64,000 nt of DNA from Neospora caninum Liverpool (taxonomy: Eukaryota; Apicomplexa; Conoidasida; Eucoccidiorida; Sarcocystidae): positions 3,862,714 to 3,926,713 of the forward strand of contig NC_018393.1 in NCBI RefSeq assembly GCF_000208865.1, given 5' to 3'. The notes under the pieces are model-generated. The model made no database searches, was not told the origin of the DNA, and saw nothing but the letters and a program-made list of their open reading frames with translations. The position numbers were made by a program, and so were the translations under genes. Below are positions 1-11,133 of this stretch, piece by piece. Every line of letters begins with the position of its first letter. Position 1 is the stretch's first letter.

Positions 1-1173
1 GAGATACGCGCGTCGTCCTGAGTCTCGCGAGTTCTCACATTGGTCTGTGGCAAAGTGAGACAGCCAGATAAAGCAGCTTTTCGCGTATCCACTCTGGGGT
101 CACTGTGCCTAGCGCACGTGCGTTCGCTTTACGGACTGATCTCGCGTGCACGCTGGACAGAGCCTGCGCCGCCGTGTGGATCCTTCCAGTTTTGACTGCT
201 TTCTCTCTGATTCCGTCCGTTTTTTGAGACCAAGTCGCAAGCAGTCTCGCGTATGCCTCTTCCCAGACAACCCTTCGTTTCGATGTGCATCTCCAAGCTG
301 CGCCTCAGCCAACAAAACGAGGAAGTAAAGTCTGTAACTGAGAGGCTTGTCGTCCAGTCGTGCGCCGCGATCGCGCGGAGTTTGAGCGCGGTGGTGTGCT
401 GCCGCTGGTGTACAGTGGGAACAAGACACTGCTCGTTTCTTCGCGACCTTTTAAAAAATCCTCATGGGCCTCGTTTCTGTGTTCGTTTGCCGACTTTTGC
501 GGATTCGCCTGGCCAGTTTGTCCTCTGAAGATCCTAGCTTCCGTGTGGATGTGCGCAAGCACCGGCAACCGTAGGGTGCTCTGCCGACGGACCGGCTTCC
601 CGCTTGCGTCAAGTGACCGCAGCGGGCTTTTGGAGAGTTTCCCGGCAGGTATATCTTTCTTCTTTCCGTCCTTTTCTGTCATATTCCCGTAGCAACTCGC
701 CCCGTGTTCCCCCTCCCAGGGTAGGTTTCTCATGCGTAAGTGGTCAGAAGCACGCGTATCCCCATAATTTCAGGGTCACAGCTTTCGTGTGCACTCGACC
801 TGTCTCTTTTCTGCTGGGGTTTCTTGTCTTTCTGCCCCCTTCTGTTTTCTGTCCACCATTAGCTTTTTCGTTCTTCAGCCCCTTAGTCTTCTCTCCGGTT
901 GCAGTTCTCTTTCGTGTTCCCCTTTTTAGTTCAATTTCTCCGGTTCCCTGCACTCTCCACAAAATGTGTGCTGGTCCGTGAAGTCCTGTTCCGGCCTTCT
1001 TCGTTCCTGGCTAGTCCACTCCGGCTCTCTCCTCGACCGACCCATGTTGTGTGTCCGTTCTTTCTTTCCTTCGACTTTTCCTCGCCACAGACTCGTCAAC
1101 GTCTCAGGGGCCACACGCCGGCGTTGACAGCGCTCTCGCATCGTTTTTTCCTGCTTTTCTTTTCGCCCTCGCC
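1..1173 (+). other. 5' flank and leader of the first gene
   Basis: No coding region is supported here. From about 640 to 1170 the plus strand is strongly rich in C and T, like the stretches just before the start codons at 9211 and 13012, so this is probably promoter and 5' untranslated leader of the gene starting at 1174. The short open frames on both strands have no recognisable protein features. Confidence 0.5.
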
Positions 1174-4100
1174 ATGTGTGTTCAACCGTCTCGGCTTCGC
1201 CGTCGCGGGCTCCTCGCTCTCTCTCTCCTTCTTTTGTCGTGCTGCACAGCAGTCGGCCCGCCCAAAGCTTCCGGTTTTTCGGTCCTCGCTCACGCGGCTG
1301 ACTGGGGCTTCTTATCTTCGCCGTCGCTTGCTTCTTCGCCGTCGCTTGCTTCTTCGCCGTCGCTTGCTTCTTCGCCGTCGCTTGCTTCTTCGCCGTCTCT
1401 CTCTCGTCTGCTGGCAGGCAGCGGCGCTTCTTCCACGACGACGCACGCTCGAGTCTCCCTTGAGGACGTGGCCAAGTTTTATCGGAGAGACGGACAGTTG
1501 GTGGCGCTAGAGGGAAATCTAGTTCCAGGGAGCATTTTGTCGACGGGGTCTGCGACACTGGAGGTGTCTGTGCGTCTCACTGGCGTGGAGGCTCTGGCGG
1601 CCGTGGAAGCCCTTGCAGAGGGGCGAGAGGGATCGAAACTCGAGGATGTTCCGCAACAGATAGCCTCCCCTGCGTCCGCTGGAGCCTCGCCCGTCTCGTT
1701 CTCCCTTCGTATCGACGTCTTCGCGTCAGCGCCTCCCCTGGTGTTTGCCAAAGTGAACGACGCTTCTGCGGACTCCGCGACGCCTCGCCGACAACCCTCT
1801 GCAGCCCACGGGCCGTCAAGCGTCGCGACACCGGAAGTCCTAGACGCGTACGACGGCGCTTCGGTCTGCAGTTGGCTGGAGGGCTCTCCCCTGGACAACG
1901 CACCCCACATCTATTCGGCCTCTCTCCTCCTTCCCGTCTCCCTCAGTGCGTCTCCTCTCTTCTATGACGAAGCCGCTGTCTCTCTCCTGGACCCCTCGCG
2001 GGCCTGGAAAAGCAACGGACACCCCCAGCGCCCAGACCTCGCTCCCGACGCAAGGACGGACACAGGCGTTTCGGCGGAAGCCTCTTCAGGCGAGAAGCTG
2101 CGCACGACGATTGTGAAACGTCTCCGGCAAAAGCTGGAGGAAATTGAGAGACGGAGAGACGCCAACCGCGACGCAGCTTCTTCGAGGCTTCCCGGCGACC
2201 TCCCAGTTCTCGGCCCTGTGCGTCTTTCGCTGTGGGGGGGAGAGACTCGAGGGGCTGGGAACGCGGCAACTTCCAAGACTCTGGATCTCGCGATCACCCT
2301 ACCGCATGCATCGAGAGGGGAACAGAGAGGGTTTGCAGGAAGCAGCTACGAGGAAGGCGGAGACGCGCTTCTCGCGGCTGTAGACCGCGCATTTGGTTCC
2401 GCGGCAGCTGCTGGTGCTTCCGCCCCTCAAAAAGTCCTCCTTCTGGTGTCTCTGCAGCCGCCCCCTCCCGCGGCTGTCGCGGCACCGGAATCCGCCGAGA
2501 ACGGCTTCCCAGCGAAGGGAAATGGAGAGGCAGAGACAAAACCTGTGGACGCAAAAAACGGTTTGCCGAAGCCTTCAGCTGCGGCGCCCGCGTGTGCGCT
2601 GCTGAGCGCGAATCCGAATCTGTTGAAGACTGCAACCGCAACGGAAGCCGCCGTTGTCCCAACACGGGGGCGATTGTCGGGGGACAGCCAGGCGCCTTCG
2701 AACGAAGTATCCATACACCGCGCAGTCGGGGGAAACGAGTCCGGAGAAGCCAGCACAGTCGACGTGGTCCTTTCGCCAGACACAAACGGCATTTCTTTGA
2801 TTCGCATCAACCTGGACTCAATGCAGAACGGAGGGGAGCCAGCGCAACGCGGCGTCCAGCGTCAAGGGAAGGGCGGTCAGACAGAAGAAATCGCAGAGAA
2901 CGAGGAAGGCCGGAAGAAATCGGAGAGTCTCGGAACCGGGCTTCTCTTCGTCGAGCTTGACGACGCTTCTCCGGAAGAAATCCCACAAGTTTTAGTTTGT
3001 CAAAAGCCATACAAAAGCTGCACAGGTGGGTCTCGGTGGTTCCGCGGTCGACGCCGACTCGCTGCGGTGTGTAGTTGAACCGCGGCGCGCTGGGCAGCCA
3101 CGGTTGTGTTCTGATCCACAAGCGCTCTCCACCTTCACCTCCTGTGTCAAATCGCCCCTTCATGTTTACGTCCCGGACGTGTCCCCCAATCGCGTTCGTC
3201 TTCCCTCTGGTTTCCTTCACTTGTCTTTCCATGCGTGGTTTTCTCGCCCTACGCCGGTGAGAGGAGTCTCAGATGTTTTGGGGTTCCTCCGCTTTGCAGC
3301 TGGTCTCGCGTAGGACGTCTTCGTCGTGTTTTTTCTTGTCTCTCCTGCGTGCCTTGCCGCTTCGCTGGACACCGTCGTCCTGGCCGCAACTGTGTCGGTC
3401 CCGACTTCGCTGTTTGCGGGCGTCTTCTCAGGGATTTCGAGTTTTCGTCTCGCGCCGTTCCTGGACAGGGGCTCCGTGCCAGGGGCCTACCGTGCGCCGC
3501 TGCTGCTCTACCAGGAAGAACGCGAGAGGGCCTTGTCGCCTTTCTCCTTTTTTCCGCAACTCCGCACGCACTGGCTACTGCCCCTCCTGCTTTTGCCGAC
3601 TGCGGGCGCCTCTGGAAGCGAAGGCGAGACGGGCGAAGAAACGAGGCAGCGGGGGGAAGGCCACGCTCAAGGAGTCTCCGGCGTTACAGTGCTCCTCCTG
3701 TTCCCTCCAGCGATGAAAGGGAAGAAATGGAATTTCCGATTCGGCGTTCTTCGCCCTCGCCCCCTCACTGTCGGGTCGAAAGACACGCAGTCTGCTCGGG
3801 CCACCTCGACTCCTGTTTCTCCTGTGTCTCCTGTCTCCTCTAACTCGCCTGCGTCGCCCTCTTCCCCGAACCGTGTTTCGCCTCCCGCTCCCTCCCCTTC
3901 TTCTCCTTCTCCGGCTCCTCCGACTTTTTTGTGGCTGTTTTTGCTTCTCTTCATTTCGTCGGCGGCCATGCTGACGGCGGTCAAGCTGGTGCTGTACATG
4001 GATACCGCGCGTTTGTCTCGGCCCGCGAATGCGTTTCTGCCCTCGGTGTTTCCAGGCGATCTCGATGCCGGCGCGTCGCCTGCGGCCGGAGACAGCGCGG

Positions 4101-6054
4101 GGCTGGCCGCGAGCGACGCGCGCATCTGGCGGAGCCTCTCGCCGAGCCCCGCCGCGCGTGCGAGCGAGGCAGCCGCTGGAGAAGGGCGAAGCGCGCTCGC
4201 GTCCTTCGCTCCCCTCGCTCCCTTCGCCCTGGAGAAGTCGTTTCGAAGCCCCTTTGGAGGCGCGACGCAGGGGCGGAGCGAGGGACGCCGCCCGCTCTTG
4301 TTCCGGGAGGACGACGCGCGACAGGAGACAGGGGACCGGGCCGCGGCAAAAGGTGCGGGCCTGGTGCGTCTGCCGAGCTGGGAGAAGGCCTTCTCCTGCA
4401 AGGATGAGTCGCCGTTTCTCGAGCTGCAGGAAACGACGCAGAAAGGCTTCCGCCTTCTGTCGAGTGGGAAGGGCGGCCTCGCTGAGGCCCCGCCGCGGGC
4501 GTGGCACACGCGCGGCCAGAAGACGTCCGCGCACACACCGAGTTTGTGGCGAGAATCCCCCTGGGAGGTTTTTGCCTGGCCAGCCTTCCCCACTGCGGAG
4601 GCGCAGGGCGGAGCAGAGACAGCCCGCGAAGGTTTCGCCTTAGGAGCAGAAAGGGCGGGGCGAGACAGAGACAGCGGCGCAAGTGGGCCGCGGGAGACAG
4701 TCGCGACCGACGAAGCTGCGCTCTTCGACACCCTCTTCAGCTTCAAAGACGAAAAGGAGCGGAAAGCCGAAGAGAAAGAGATGGAGACCACGCGGACGGC
4801 CACCTCGAGAGAGAAAGACTCCACCCACCACAGTGGAGACGAGCCGAGCGAGTACGAAATCCGAGCGTTCCGCGCAGTCGGCGGTCCTTCGCAGGAACAG
4901 CCTTATACGCTTGCAGGCGTTTCTTTGACAGAAGAGGCGGACCCGTGTGTACGGGACGACCTCGCGCTGAGATGGAACTCTTCCACGTGTGTGTATATAT
5001 TTAGATCCGTCATATGAGTATATATGCCTGTGGTAATGTGTGTGTACATAAACGGACTGCCCTCGCGAAGTCCGCGGACTTCGTTTGTGTCCAGGCAGAT
5101 GCGTTTCTTGGTTCGACGGGCCCTCCAGCTGGACGTGGGCCCTCACTGGGCGGATGCTGGACGGTTCGTGGAAGAGCCGTGGAAAAAAAACTCTGGACAC
5201 TCGCCAGCTGTCGCCTGTCTTCCTGGCTTCCACCCAGTCCGTGTTTCCGTCCTGTTTCCCTTGTGTTTCTCTGCTGTCTCGTGCACTCCCTTGCTCGTAT
5301 CGCTGTGACCCCTGGGCGGTCCTCCGTTCGGTGGAAAAGGCGTCTGGCAAGCGTGGAGAGTACTTTGAATTTGTCTCTTGGTGTTTTCCTTTTTTGACTC
5401 CGTTTCTCGTGCAGATTTCCTTCGTTTCCGGATTTGACCCCGTCATTCGGCGACACCCCGGGAACCCCCTTCAGCTCCGACGCCTGCAGCTCGAGAGCAG
5501 ACGGCGTTGCGTGGCCGTTCGATGAGAACTCAGATCCGTTTTTCTGTGCTTCTGAGGGCAGTAAGACTTCCGTGCCCGCGAGTCTCAGCTCTTCGATGGA
5601 GTCGCAAGGTGCGGGAGGCGATGAAGGAGAGGCGAAGAGAGGACGGAGCCGAAAGGCAGAGCGTGCAAGCGAGATGGACAGGGAAAGGTTCGAGCAGTGC
5701 GGAGAGGAGAGAGTGCGACTGATGCGTGAACCAGACGGAGAGGGAGCGAAGGCTCTGTGGGGAGCGGACGGGCCTGAGTGGAGAAAGAACTCGAGGAGAG
5801 GAGACGGCGACACAGGGCGAAGAGAGAGAGGAGTTGGAGAGGGAAGGGATAGAGCGCCTGACGAGGAAGGCCTCCCCTCTCGCAACTGGCGAAGAATCGT
5901 AGATCCACTCGGGGACTCGGGTAACGCGTACGAAGTGACGTATCGTGGAGACAGCGCCCTCGTCGAGGTGGCTACCACGACGGAAGGCGACGAAGCGGAT
6001 GGGAGACAAGAGAGTCTGTTGTGTAAGTACAGCCCAGACGAGGAGTTCCGGTGA
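1174..6054 (+). CDS. signal-peptide type I membrane protein, unknown function
   Basis: Not recognised. The ATG at 1174 is chosen over an in-frame ATG at 1051 because it begins a classic signal peptide: basic residues, then a leucine-rich core ending near residue 25. Exon 1 (1174-3025) then encodes five SSPSLA-type repeats and a long soluble region. Exon 2 (3432-4986) joins in phase 1 and carries a strong membrane segment at about 3925-3999 (starting PTFLWLFLLLF), followed by a charged, probably cytosolic tail. Another hydrophobic stretch lies near 3565-3610. Without a further splice, exon 2 stops at 5017. I prefer a splice (after 4986) to exon 3 (5415-6054), which keeps phase and adds an acidic/basic tail, giving about 1348 residues. 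That last join uses a weak donor in a GT-rich stretch and is the least certain part. The protein likely sits in the secretory system; an ER or surface role is inference. Confidence 0.6.
1321..1400 (+). repeat. 18-bp coding minisatellite (about 4.5 copies)
   Basis: Four perfect copies of an 18-bp unit beginning CCGTCGCTTGC lie head to tail at 1321-1392, with a partial fifth. They encode SSPSLA repeats just after the signal peptide. The perfect identity of copies suggests recent expansion and likely length variation between strains. Confidence 0.9.
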
Positions 6055-9000
6055 GAGGCGAAAAGGCGCGTCCAGAGGGGGGAGGATTGAAAGCCGAGAG
6101 GGACTCGGCAAGACGTGCCCACCCAGGGAACGCCAGGAAAAAAAAGAAGCAGTGAGAGAAGGTGGTGGATGGCCAAGACGAAGAGCTGCCGGGAGGGAGT
6201 GAAGAAGAATGTGGAGAGAGCGGGAACACACACAGCGTGAAACGTAGGTTAAAGAACTCTGTGTCGAGACGCGCGGGCTCTGAGGAACGCCAAGCAGGCC
6301 GCGTGCGCCACTAGTGACCCAGAGGAGGGACGCTCGCTAGCAGGTGAACCCTTTCAGACCTCGCGGTGTTTCGGCCCTTGACCCCGTTTTCCCTTGGATG
6401 TTTTCTTTTCAAAAGAGCGCTGACACGCAAACCCACATACCTTCCGTCTGCCACCGGCGTTCCGGTGTTTGCCTGCTGTCACACACGGGTCGTGTTCTCT
6501 GTTGTTGGGTTCGAGTCGCAAAAAAATGACCGTGGCTTTTTTCTTCTGCGTACACCGTCGATTTCCTTGAGCTGGAGTAATTGGTTTTTCTTCGCTTTGC
6601 CCCGGCGGCTGCCTCCGTTTGCGTCCTCCGCTCTCTGCCTCCCAAGCGGGGGAGGGCTTGACCGCCCAAATTCCGCGCGGAAAAAACATCGAGAAAGGGA
6701 AGAGAAACAAGCAGGGAAAGCGAACACAGAAATAACAGTCGCATGAGCGGCCGGCACGTACCCAAGAGGGGTGGACCGCACCCCGCCGGTTCTGGTTATA
6801 AACAGAGAAGGCTTCTGATACAGACTAGAGATGTAAAGGCAAGATTTTTCTCGAGGTAGAGCGACGAAGGCGGAAGGAGGCGACTCAGAAAAAAGACGCA
6901 CTTGCATAAATAGGCAGGTGCACACACGGTAGCGAACTGCCCCACTGAGGAGTAGCCACACTTCGCTGCGAGGGCAGCGCTTTCTTTTGAAACTGGAAAC
7001 TGTCTTGTTGCCTTTTGGCATCGAGATGCCAAGGATTTTTCTTTTCGATCGGAGAGAAGGAACTCCACGTATCCAGAAGCGCCCCTCTCCAAGCTCGTGT
7101 TTACAACGGGGGCTTCTCAAAGCAGCGAATCCTCAATCGTCGTTTGTGGCTTTTGACACGGCTTCGCGAATCTTCCTTGTGGCGTTTTCCTGCGTCTTCG
7201 CTGCAGTGGAGAAAAGAAGGAAGCAGAGAGAAGAAAACTCGTTGCTCGCACTCCTGTGTGTGGCGTAGGAGACCGCCACTTTGGTTTCTCCTTCTTTCCT
7301 CGACGTGCGTACTCGCGGCAAACGCTCCTCGCCCCCCCCTCCCCCCCCCCTCTTTCCTTCACCATGATTCTTTTCTTTGTTCGACGAGACGCGGGGAGAA
7401 GTGAGGCAGTGTAAGTTTCCTGGCGCTGGCAAACACGTGCGCGGGAGGAGGCTCGGAAATGCCGGGCTCGTCGTAGGCCTTTAAGCAACGTCCGGGTGGA
7501 CCGCCTGGTGTCTAAAGCTGGAATTTGGCGTGTGAGCATCGAATCTGACGCTGTAAGGTGTGCATGTGTACGTGTGACGGTGAAGTTGGTAAGCGTGATA
7601 CGGTGTAAATTCATTCCGTTTTGGGTGCGTTTTGTGTCCGTCCACGAAATGTACGCACGCCACACACCGGCACGGAGCGCGAATTCTGGTAAAAAGCCTG
7701 TTCGGTTCCTCGGCCGCTGCGACACATCGGCAAGAAAGAGAAACGGGCGGGAGCAAACCCTTTTCCGTGCCAGGTTTCCAGTCACGTTCTCTGCGAAAAA
7801 GCTTTGAACTTAAGAGACACCCCAGGCGCCGGACGGGCTGCCGGCTGCTTCGCGTTCCTTCCCTTCCCTGCCCGGAACATTTCCCCCTCTGTGTCACTTC
7901 CACTTCCAAGAAAGCCACTGGGCTCCTCTTTTAGATCGAAGGGAGAGAGAGACGGAACTGGAAACGTTTTCTGTCTCGCGAGGAACCCGTTTCTGCGGCC
8001 TTGCTGTGCCGGTGTATCTGCACATCGTCTATACAGCGACGTCCCTGATCTCCCTCCGCATTCACAGGCGGCTTCACCGCGAACTGAAGCGCGAAAACGG
8101 GCCAGTTCGCCAATTTCCTGTCTGTTGCACGAAAAGAAAGGTATCTGGTGCGAGAAAAACGCGTTTGCTGTCTACCTTCTCCCGTGCCTCTCAACGGTTG
8201 GGGCAAGGAAGATACGCTGACGCAAGCACGACCCGCCGAAACGTCGCTGCCGATTTTTCAACTGCATGCCACACGCTTTGTCCTCTCAGCAGAGACAAAC
8301 GATGTATCCGCATATTCTGCCTTGTTTCACTTTCTCTCCTGGTTGGACTCTTTTTTGGCTGTTCTCCTGTCGGCTGGCGACGCATCCGAAGAAGCATTCT
8401 CTTGAATTCTGTCTCACCCACCTCGTCGCTTCCTGAGTTACGCTTCTGTCTTTTTTCCCTTCTGGCGACTTCCTTCGCGCCTGTCCGTGCTTTGCCTTGA
8501 AATTCGCTTTAAACCTTCTGCGCCGTCCTCTCGTGTCTTTTCCCTCCTCCGTTCGTTTCGGAAGATCGCTTCTTTTTTTCGAAAACCACGTCCCTCTTCT
8601 GGATGTAGACGCACTGCTTCGCATCTTTCAAAGTCGTTCGCACCGCGTCTCTTTCCGTCGCTCCACTCGAGTTTTCGGTCCTCGTCTCCAGTCCCGTTCC
8701 CGGCAAAAAATGTGATTTCTCTGTCCTGCAGTCTTTCTTTTGTCCAGTCGCGTCCCGACATTCCCGGAGTTTATTTGCACAACTTCCCCCTCCGCGTTTT
8801 CTTCGGTTTGGTCTCGTCCCTGCTTCGTTTAAACGCGTTCACGCAGTCTTCGTTTTCCCTCCGTTTTCCTGCGTGGGCGTGCGTTGTGTGTCGGCGATCC
8901 GCAAAAGCACGACTTTTCCTCACGAGCCTCCACGGCCGCTGCGTTTCTTTCTTCTTGTTTTCTTCCGTTTTGCTTCCCCTCTTCCTCCGTTTTGTTCACC

Positions 9001-9210
9001 TACCTGTCTCATCCCCCCCCCGTATATCGTCTCCGTTCCCCGCTCTGTCCTCCCTCGTCCGTCTTGGACACGTCTTCCTCCTCCGTCGTATTCCCTCGTC
9101 CTCCGGAATTCGTCCGTTTTCCGGTCCTTCGCCTCCACTCCCTCCGGTTTCCGGCGGTTGCGCATCTTTCTTCCCCGCTCTGTCCCCCGCGCCGCTTCTC
9201 CCGCATCAAA
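6055..9210 (+). other. intergenic region and pyrimidine-rich leader
   Basis: No gene is supported. Just after the stop at 6054 the plus strand is purine-rich to about 6240, like the 3' flank of the gene ending at 11133. From about 8330 to 9205 it is strongly C/T-rich, which fits the 5' leader of the spliceosomal gene starting at 9211. Long open frames in this leader come from its biased composition: they show no domains, and the conserved protein start lies at 9211. A short C-rich run is at about 7330-7350. Confidence 0.5.
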
Positions 9211-11133
9211 ATGTACAACGGCGTGGGTCTCCAGACGGCGCGAGGTTCGGGGACGAATGGGTACATTCAAAGAAACTACTCGTTTCTGCGTCAGCGCCGC
9301 ACGGACTTGGCGCGTCCGGGCGAAGCGCTGAAGCCGATTGTCGGGAAGAAGCCGAAGACGTCGCTGGAGCCGGACGCGAATCTTCTTCTCCACGATGAGA
9401 AGCGCAAGGTCGAGGTGAAGCTGGTGGAGGAGCGGGAGTTTCTGCTGGCCGAGGGCAAGAGTGAACAGCAAGTCGAGAAGATGATCAGGAGTTTGCGCAG
9501 CCGCATGATGAAGGACGTGGAAGTCGCCTTTCACGCGAGACAAGGTTCTCATGCCCAAGGCCTCTTTGGGACTTCCACTTTCGTCCCAGGGCGAGGCTAC
9601 CGCACCAACGAGGGCCGGTCGACGGGACTCGGCAAGGGACAGGGAGAGACGTCTTCGCATGCAGTCGCCGCGCGGAAGCAGGAGAAGCTGCGAAGCGCCG
9701 CAGGCGCGCTGAACATTGACGAGTCGCGACACGAGATCGGGCTGGCCTTCGACTTCAAGAAGCAACAGGAACTGAAGGAGGCTAGACAGCGAGAGTGGGA
9801 AGAGCGGAAACGGAAGATGGTGGAGGAGCGCAGAGACTTCTTGCTCCAGGCGAGGAAGCAGCGAAAGGCGGAGAAGAAGAAGAGGCGGGAGTTCGAGAGA
9901 GAGGCGAAGAAAGGCCGAAAAGACAAAAAGAGGGGAAAAAACAGAGACAGCGACGAAGTCTCGTCCGACTCAAGCAGCAGCGACAGCAGCTCTTCTTCTT
10001 CCTCGTCTTCGTCTTCTTCGTCTTCGTCTTCTTCGTCTTCGTCTTCGTCGTCTTCGTCTGATGAGGAGCGGGAGAAGGCAGTCAAGAGGGAGATGAAGAA
10101 GGAGCGACAAAAAGGCGGAGAAGCAGAAGTCCGAGGGGGGGAGAGGGGTCGGCGAGGAGAGGAAATGCAAGACGTTTCGCGGGGTACAGAAGAAGGAAGA
10201 AAACACACGAGGAGAGACGAGGGCGACAGGGGAGAGAGAGGAAGGGGAGAACGCGAAAGAGAGCGCGGGGGAAGGGAAGAAGAGAGACACCAGCGGAGAG
10301 AGCGGGAGAGGAGAGAGGACGACGGAGACAGAGAACGGAGGAGAGAGGACGACGGAGACAGAGTACGGAGGAGAGAGGACGGCGGAGACAGAGTACGGAG
10401 GAGAGAGGACGACGGAGACAGAGTACGGAGGAGAGAGGACGACGGAGACAGAGAACGGAGGAGAGAGGACGACCGGAGAGGCAGGGCGAGGCGAGGGTCA
10501 GTCGTGTCGGAAGAACGCGAGGAAAGGTATTACGCTAAGCGGGAACGAGGGAGAGACGACCGAAGCGTCAAGCATGAGGAACGGAGAGAACGCGACGGAT
10601 CGAAGAGAGGAGGGTTTGAGACGAGAGAAGAGCGCAGCAGGAGAGAGAGCGCGCACGAAGACGAGGCGGCCGATGACCGGCGCACCCCGGACCTGGCAGG
10701 CGAGAGAGAGAGAAGAAAGGAAGAGCGACACGGGCGACAAGAGCGACGCGCAAGTGCGAGGAGAGAGGACGCCGAGGAAGGAAAACCAGAAAGGAGACAC
10801 GATCGCAGAGAGCGAGACCGAGATGAAGGGACAGCTCGCGTTCCGGTGAAGCGTGAACTCGAGGAGGAAGACGACCGAAGAAAACGAAGGAGAACCGAGA
10901 GAGAAGCGCACACGCGGAGAAAAGACCGGGACGAAGAAGAGCGTTTGTCCTCGGAACCGGCGACTCACAGTGGAGACGGGAATTGTGCGGATAGCGACAG
11001 GAGGGCCAGAGACGCGGAGGAACGAGGAAGGGAAGGACGAGGAGACAGGTCCAGCGGTAGACGGAACCGCGACGAAGATCGGAGAGACGAGAGAGAACGA
11101 CACAGACGGGAAGACAGGAGCGAGGAAGAGTAA
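9211..11133 (+). CDS. CWC21: CWC21/SRRM2-type spliceosome-associated protein
   Basis: One exon, 640 residues. The N-terminus MYNGVGLQTARGSGTNGY is nearly the signature of yeast Cwc21 and human SRRM2 (SRm300), which fixes the start at 9211 even though the frame is open well upstream. A cwf21 domain follows at about residues 55-101 (helical, acidic/basic, contacting Prp8 and Snu114 in known spliceosomes). The protein is part of the activated spliceosome and helps hold the 5' exon and catalytic core. After residue 230 it becomes basic and disordered, with a run of about 27 serines (residues 257-283) and then a very long tail of alternating R, E and D, including a ten-residue repeat. Compared with SRRM2, the tail is built on RE/RD rather than RS dipeptides. 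Function of the domain is known; the role of this tail is inference. Confidence 0.92.
   Translation: MYNGVGLQTARGSGTNGYIQRNYSFLRQRRTDLARPGEALKPIVGKKPKTSLEPDANLLLHDEKRKVEVKLVEEREFLLAEGKSEQQVEKMIRSLRSRMMKDVEVAFHARQGSHAQGLFGTSTFVPGRGYRTNEGRSTGLGKGQGETSSHAVAARKQEKLRSAAGALNIDESRHEIGLAFDFKKQQELKEARQREWEERKRKMVEERRDFLLQARKQRKAEKKKRREFEREAKKGRKDKKRGKNRDSDEVSSDSSSSDSSSSSSSSSSSSSSSSSSSSSSSSSDEEREKAVKREMKKERQKGGEAEVRGGERGRRGEEMQDVSRGTEEGRKHTRRDEGDRGERGRGERERERGGREEERHQRRERERREDDGDRERRREDDGDRVRRREDGGDRVRRREDDGDRVRRREDDGDRERRREDDRRGRARRGSVVSEEREERYYAKRERGRDDRSVKHEERRERDGSKRGGFETREERSRRESAHEDEAADDRRTPDLAGERERRKEERHGRQERRASARREDAEEGKPERRHDRRERDRDEGTARVPVKRELEEEDDRRKRRRTEREAHTRRKDRDEEERLSSEPATHSGDGNCADSDRRARDAEERGREGRGDRSSGRRNRDEDRRDERERHRREDRSEEE
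9971..10062 (+). repeat. poly-serine codon run
   Basis: Imperfect TCTTCG/TCTTCT trinucleotide-type repeat in the CWC21-like gene. It encodes an almost unbroken serine tract and ends in acidic residues (SSDEEREK). Such tracts are common in SR-related proteins. Confidence 0.85.
10309..10478 (+). repeat. 30-bp coding minisatellite (about 5.5 copies)
   Basis: Tandem 30-bp units containing GAGGACGACGGAGACAGAG encode repeats of the form REDDGDRxRR, with x being E or V and one unit with D changed to G. Copies differ by single bases, so slippage or unequal exchange has been recent. It lies in the disordered charged tail of the CWC21-like protein and keeps the frame. Confidence 0.9.

Noticed and set aside
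3575..4824. Long minus-strand frames opposite exon 2 of the first gene (up to 385 codons)
   Set aside because: They are R/A/S/P-rich shadows of a GC-rich coding exon. They have no domains, and the plus frame has a membrane span and better codon use.
5010..6233. 407-codon minus-strand frame
   Set aside because: Opposes the proposed exon 3. It is almost wholly S/P/L, as expected for the antisense of a purine-rich E/R/G-coding exon. It cannot be fully excluded because exon 3 itself is only moderately sure.
6480..6530. GGTTCGAGTC, like a tRNA T-loop
   Set aside because: No acceptor stem, D arm or anticodon arm can be paired around it at tRNA spacing.
8487..9208. In-frame or overlapping extensions upstream of the CWC21-like ATG
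   Set aside because: Family members start exactly at the MYNG motif. The upstream text is low-complexity S/P/F from a pyrimidine-rich leader.
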